Below are positions 58,351 to 64,000 of a stretch of 64,000 bases of DNA, in pieces. Made by a program: the position numbers and the translations under genes. The notes below the pieces were generated by a model, which was not told where the DNA came from, searched no databases, and saw only the letters and a program-made list of their open reading frames with translations. The DNA comes from Climacium dendroides (Eukaryota > Streptophyta > Bryopsida > Hypnales > Climaciaceae). The stretch lies in NCBI GenBank assembly GCA_950106755.1, contig OX467083.1, forward strand, positions 39,446,555-39,510,554, given 5' to 3'. The first letter of the stretch is position 1; every line of letters begins with the position of its first letter.

Positions 58351-61300
58351 ATGTATGTGCCTTTTGATTTGTAACCCTTCGATGGAAAAGAATTGCACCA
58401 TTACATAATTTTTTTAACATGAATTATAATTTATAACTTTAAAGTTTACCCCCCACATGCCCAAACTGCATTATATGGCAACATAGTGATTTGGGGCAAT
58501 TCACTCTTATGAATGTAATCCCTAAATGCCTAGATTGCATTCATGAGAACATACTCAACATAGTGATTTTGGACAATTCACAATAAATGGAGCTTTTATT
58601 TTTTTCCTTAAGAGTTTCACACAACATGTGCCTAAGGAGTTCCTTTAAAACCCAACTATATTCATAACTTTTGACTACATGCTTCAAAAGTTATCGTATG
58701 ATATGTATTTTTTCATTGTTAAGCGAGTACTTTATGTTGCAAAAGAAAATTCTTCATAAATTTTTTTTCAAGAGATAAAAATTTGAATTTTTTTAAAAAT
58801 ATTTATCTAAAAGGAAAGCTTTGAATCATTTTTTTAATCATTTTTTTAACAATTATAAAGAGTTTTATTTTAGAGTAGTTTGTTGGTACTTATAGAATCT
58901 TACTCTTTAAAACACTTTGAAATCCTTTGTTTAATTCAATATAATGTTTTTGGAAATAATGTAAATAGTATGTTTAGATTGCTTATTACAACATTTTTAC
59001 CATTGGAATTGGCATTTTCTAATTCCATTTATATTTTATTTTATTTTATTATTTATTTATTTTGAATCATTTTCTATTTCTTTTCTTTTCTTTTCTTTGT
59101 GTTGTAGAGTTTCAAATGGTTTGTAATTTTTCAAGCATGTAGCTAAGTTGCCTTAAAAGACTAAATGCAAAGGATAACCGCCAATTTGAGTTATTTTTCA
59201 TACAAATGTTACCTTGTGAAGTGCGGCTACTCAATTTTTTTGCAACGCTTCAAAAATGATTTTTGTCATTTCAAATGCCAATATCTTGTAGTCTACAAGG
59301 TGAAATTAAAAAAAAAAAAATTCTACATTTTTTCAAACTAGCATACTAGAAGATCCTATGGTTATATGTATAAAAAAAATTCTAAAATTTGGTACATGTA
59401 TCAAAAATGACAATTTTCAAGTGTATTTTGTGAAAATATAGTCAAAATTATTTAGGGATTAAGATGCCTTCTCTCAAAGAGCAAATAACCGTAATATGCT
59501 TTTCAACCATGACCCTAGAGACAATATGAACTCTATGATATTTACACTTTACATCCTAACGAATTGTTTTTAGAATGAATTAGAGCAATTTCAAAATCTA
59601 ATTTTCTACCCTAAATAGAAGGAGATTGAACATAATTGCATATCCAACCACAATCATATGCAAGCATGAAGTCAAGTAGTTTGTCATTCATTTCCCAACA
59701 TGCATCAATTTCATATGTAATTCATTTTCTAGCCATTGCATCAAAAGCAATATCGTCCATAAACAAACTCTTGCAACATAATAGTAGTGACTACAAACAG
59801 TGCAAAGTAATATTTAGTAGGCATGAATTAAAACTATATTAAATTCATTTTCTACTACTTCCATCACAACATCTTAAAAAACATGGTTTTGAAGCATCAA
59901 TTAAAATACATCAAACCTTTTTTTGATTCCCTAATTTCATCATTTCAATAAGAAATGGCACTTAAGAGAAACAACATTTCCTGTGTTGGAAAGCAACTTC
60001 CCTTGGAGAGACTGTGAACCATTGAAATGGTTCACATTATGAAAATATAAAAAATATGGACAATAGGTTAAGTTTTTGAATTAGAAAGTGCTAAAATTCT
60101 AAATTACACTAGTAATATTAGTTAATAGGTTTTTTAATATAAATGTTGAACTTAAACCTAAAACTACATCCAAATTATAAATTAACGAAAAAGTGAACTA
60201 TAAACAAGACTTAGAACTAAAAACAAACAAACAAAAAGATAAAAATTTCAAAATGGGATAAACATAATGGGTTCATAGGGAATTAGTAAGCTTAAAATCA
60301 ATGTTTAGACACCTACATTGGAAGAAAACCACTAATTTAGAGTAAAAACAACAAAGTAAGGGCATTTTTAATATGAATTAGGGTGGATGAAAGGGTTAGG
60401 AATGTGGTTAGTTAGGAAGGAGAGGATGAAGGTCGAATGGGGGTTAGGAGCTCATTCTCTCCTCTCTCTCTCCTCTCTCTCTTGTCTCTTGTGTGTGTGT
60501 TGAGGGTGCATGTTTTTTTTGGGAGAAAACAATGAGCACAAGATGTGGATTGAGAATATAGCCAATTTGTCGAGTAGGTTTTCACCTCAAGAGGTAAAAG
60601 ATGGGTGAAAAGTGAAGATTTTAGGGTCAGATGGAAAAGGTATTTAGGAGGAAGGTCCGCTGCCGTTGCAATTAGGAGAAGCAACTTTGACGAGCCACTA
60701 TGGGAGCGTGGAGAATCTAAATGGGCTGAAAATTAGAGAGAAGGAGCGCCTTGAAGTCAGATTTTCAGGAAGATATGGTTCGCCTGATTTGGAGCAGAAT
60801 TGAAGAAATGGTGGCCGTTTTGGTGGAGGAGGGTCTGCAACCGCGGTGGATCAAGAGCAGCAACTTTGGAGGGCTACTGCGGCAAAACGACGGTGAATTT
60901 GGAGCTCAAATTTTGGGGAATGGTGCAAAGTGGAGTTAGCTTCCAAATGAGACAAATTGTGTGCCATTTAGAGCTACGATGAAGGAATGGCAGCCAGTTT
61001 TCCAACAGGGCGTCTGCTGCCCCCACTGAGGGAGTCCGAATTGAGGTTTTGATAGGATTTCTTCACCATTGTTGTTGATTACTTGCAATTTTCATTGCAC
61101 ATGAACATGAAAAAAGACTTGCATGGAAGGATACTTGAATTGGATGTTTGAAAATGATGAAGAGTGCATGGGAGTTGAATTTAGGGGTGTGAAGGCAATT
61201 GTAAAAGTGTTGCCCTAATTGGACTAAGATTAGGGTTTAGAGGGATTAAGTATCTAAAATGCAAGAACCATTTTGAGCATTACAAAAGAAGAAAAAATCT

Positions 61301-62646
61301 TTAACCTTGAATTGAGAACAACAATTAAGAAGGGGAAATGTAGGGCAATGCATACTAAATGAAATATTGGATCATGTAAAGATGTGCTGAAATTAGTTAG
61401 GAGGGTCCAATTTGGGCCATTTTGGGCATCAAATTGCACATTTGAAGTGAATTTTGTCCCTTGTATGGTCCTAACCAACTTCATGGTCCAATTATATGAT
61501 GAAAGTGGCTAGAAAGGTTATTTAAGTAGGGTGAGAAGGGCTACTCCTCCCAACTAAATATCATTTAAGAAAAACTTACCAAAAATTGTTTAGGAGTCCA
61601 TTGCTTGGAGGAAAATTAAAGTAGGAGCTTCATACACTCCCCCTCGGCCAACTTTGTGGGCGTTGTTTGCCTCAAGGGTAAATTACACTTACAGAGACAT
61701 ATGGAAAGATGAATGAGTACCTCAAAGAAAGGGATTTTTCAAACCCTCCACCTAAATTACCCTTAGCGGCCTGGCGTTGGCGCTGGCGGGTCTCATTTCC
61801 GCCGGGCCCGATTCCGCCAATCCGCCAGGCGGAGCACGGCGAAAACCGCCAGCACCCGCCATATTGGAGGGCATATGCGTTGCACCTCTGCGGCTGTAGG
61901 GAAAGAGGGATCCGTTGGCGGCCGACAGGTGTGGTTTCTTTTTTTGCTTAGGAGGTTTGGATTGTGGAGAGCGTGTGATTTTCTCTTACGGCATTAGGTT
62001 TCGTGCTTTTGGTTGCAATGTTTGGTTGTAGCGCTGTGTAATCGTGACGGGCGAGGGATTTTGGTTGAAAGGAGATCTGTTTTGGTTAGGATCTCTGCAC
62101 ACATAACACTGCTGAACCTAGTTTTTGCTATAAATGTTATAGTTTGTGTTAAATAAATTTTGATTGAATTATAAACCTATTGAATGAGCTTGCCAAGGAG
62201 TGAAAAGTGTCCTCCATTGTGGAGTGCCACGGGATTAACTTTCTTGTAATCCAAGGAAAGGCCCTCTACATTATGTATTGGTGTGCCAATTACTTGTGAT
62301 AAAGCTCATTTATAGGGTTATATTTTGATTATATATGTAAAGTTTAATTTTGTATGGTCTTAAATATCATAGTCTTTTCTTTAAATTTGTGTATTCCTAT
62401 TGTATGTAATCCTAATATTGTATACAGTATATTCACTAATATTAGGTACAAAGGCAAGATTAGTTGTTAGGCATTGTTTTAGTCCGTAGAATCTAGATTG
62501 TAACATTTACCCATAGAAAGGATTTTTTGAGAGAAGGTTTATTTCTTCAACTCTTTCTGTGTTTTAACTTTAAAGACTTGTGATGTGCTATACTGCTATC
62601 CCCCTGCCATTTTCATGCCTCATTCTCTGATTATTTGGGTGTTTAG
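58351..62646. other. About 4.3 kb, no gene seen
   Basis: Very AT-rich to about 60400. A pyrimidine/GT microsatellite (CTCTC tract then TGTGTGTG) lies at about 60454-60500. 60640-61020 contains two related segments around AGCAACTTTG with weak ORFs. 61766-61865 is a small GC-rich patch with CCGCCA/GGCGG words. None is supported as a gene. Confidence 0.5.
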
Positions 62647-62791
62647 ACATGGAGATCCTTTTAGCATTTTATTAATGGACACAACCATAATCAGTTTACC
62701 TAAAACCATTAAGTTTGTTCTTTCAACTTCCCATGCATCTTTCCCAGATGCCTTTTCCCTACACTATAGTCGACTTCTCAGTTTGCTTAGG
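62647..62791 (+). pseudogene. Cytochrome P450-like exon remnant
   Basis: An exon-like block bounded by GTGTTTAG and AG|GTATGT reads HGDPFSILLMDTTIISLPKT then IKFVLSTSHASFPDAFSLHY. This resembles the 'YGxIFKTxLxGxPxVxxxxPExxKFVL' segment after the membrane anchor in plant clan-85-type P450s (CYP707/CYP90-like). No other P450 exon with the heme-binding FxxGxRxC motif was found, so it is a fragment or the gene continues outside the window. Confidence 0.4.
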
Positions 62792-64000
62792 TATGTGGGT
62801 TTGTGCATCTAAGTTATAAATCTTTGGTATTTTGTTGGATAATTGCAAAGTTCCACACCTCGTTGGCAGGTTTAATGAGTAGGCTTTTGTTTTAGACTTG
62901 AAAGCCAAGAGTGATTCCTAAGTTTAATTGATGACAATTATATGCTTAGTTTATGTTTGTTGACATGGACCAACTGTCTGCAGTGATTTGAGGGACAACC
63001 TATTCGCTCTCCAAAGGTATGACACATACCTTACTCATCTACAAGGTCGGTCCACTGCAATGGAGGTCGATCACTTGGGTTTACTGATTGCTGACTAATT
63101 AACTATTCTGTAGATGTCAGGTTCTTTGAGAATGCTTACATCTAGAAAAGACTCTCCATTTACAACGACAAAGTAGAGGATGTTGCGTACCTGTTTCCTG
63201 GCAATGCAAAGCCTTCTGAAGCTAGTTATATCTCCAACAACTGCAATCTCTTCTCGAAATCTTTGGTATTTTGTGTGCCTTAGGTTGAATAAGGATATTC
63301 TGTAACATTGTACAATTTTTATGAATTTATGGTGACTGCTATGGGCATTGCCCATGACTAGTTCCAATAGACATTTTGCATTTGAATGACCATTTCTAGT
63401 TCTTTTTGTTGTTAGTAGTCACTCACAACAAACTTCATTCGAAGTTAGAGTTTGTTCGTAATTTGTTCACAGGTAGTGGGTGACGGAATGATGAACCACT
63501 TCCACGATACAAATTGCCTTTGAAATGAAAAGCATAATGTATGCAACAGTAGAGTGCATGAGAAGTTGCGTTCCATGAGCGCAACGTTTTCTCGTTGTAA
63601 GTATGGTGTCCTGTCGACACTTTCTACTTTGAAAGAGACGTTCATAGAAACAGATTACAATTTTTGTTGATATCAGAAGCCTCGTTGTTGTACATGTTTC
63701 ACCCTAGATTTTAAGACAGCACACGGCGTGCGTGCAGAAGTGCTGAGACATCCAATCCCTCACCTCTTTCCTTTCATTAAACATAACGCTGTCAATTATG
63801 AAGCCAATGCAAACAATGATTGAATGCTCCATGGCGTTCAATAAAACTAATTTGTGTCCGCAACTGTGTACAAGCTGTCATCAACCATCGTCTTGGATAA
63901 TTGATTCCGTTCATTCTGACGGAGACCTGCACATCACAATTGCCCTTCTACTTCTGTAGCATGCTTCAGATATGTTATTGTAGACACCAACAAACATGCA
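62792..64000. other. No gene confidently seen
   Basis: Could contain introns or small exons of the P450-like remnant, but no block with conserved P450 motifs was recognised. Small minus-strand ORFs (63095-63645) look random. Confidence 0.35.

Noticed and set aside
61709..61951. 80-codon Arg/Trp/Pro-rich ORF
   Set aside because: Produced by a small GC-rich patch with CCGCCA/GGCGG words; no domain.
1..64000. CRISPR arrays, rRNA and tRNA genes
   Set aside because: No regularly spaced direct repeats with unique spacers, no rRNA-like conserved blocks, and no tRNA T-loop/acceptor pairing noticed by eye; a covariance-model search would be needed to exclude tRNAs.

Overview
This looks like nuclear DNA of a land plant, TE-rich and AT-rich. 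The support is plant-type CACTA transposase domains, a plant hAT transposase, a REM-like B3 gene, UNC-50 and P450 exons with GT-AG introns, and TTTAGGG-like repeats. A seedless lineage (moss, lycophyte or fern) is my guess only. There are no bacterial operons, CRISPR arrays or rRNA genes, and I saw no tRNA gene.

Layout. 0.37-1.2 kb: a transposon-derived exon on the minus strand. 2.2-9.5 kb: an unusual plus-strand cassette with a large ParB-like/DNA-methyltransferase-like gene (two introns), an FCP1/NIF-type HAD phosphatase-like gene, and a low-complexity ORF. About ten copies of a 17-bp palindrome (consensus ATCCTCGASTCGAGGAT) are scattered through its exons and introns. 9.5-14.4 kb: no gene seen. 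14.46-15.2 kb: a GACGGTC minisatellite. 15,511-28,553: a complete CACTA element (ATT target duplication) with a minus-strand TnpD transposase and a divergent TnpA-like gene. 29.0-31.1 kb: a coiled-coil/RING-like gene. 32,415-33,755: a 1.34-kb non-autonomous CACTA derivative (AGT duplication), inverted relative to the large one. 36.0-37.7 kb: an intronless protein-kinase-like gene. 38.25-41.3 kb: a hAT transposase. 42.9-45.2 kb: repeats and a MITE. 45.2-47.6 kb: a decayed UNC-50 gene. 48.97-50.49 and 53.62-54.41 kb: two copies of one segment; two TA-flanked MITEs are in the first and the second has both empty sites. 52.26-53.42 kb: a B3-domain gene. 55,351-about 58,350: a truncated CACTA. About 62.65 kb: one P450-like exon.

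Three themes cut across the window. (1) Coding-looking reading frames are repeatedly broken by in-frame TAG/TAA while the frame continues intact; I count 21 such codons against about 3 TGA. A UAR=Gln reading fits the ParB gene strikingly (10 TAR, 0 TGA, TGA terminator). However, the duplicated segment in the same window shows C-to-T/G-to-A decay, which could produce the same pattern. (2) GACGG/CCGTC dyad arrays sit just upstream of a TATA-like box before three unrelated genes (RING, kinase, hAT). (3) The palindromes of the 2.2-9.5 kb cassette surround a gene with a ParB-like motif, which invites a parS-like comparison. Most remaining sequence is decayed non-coding DNA.
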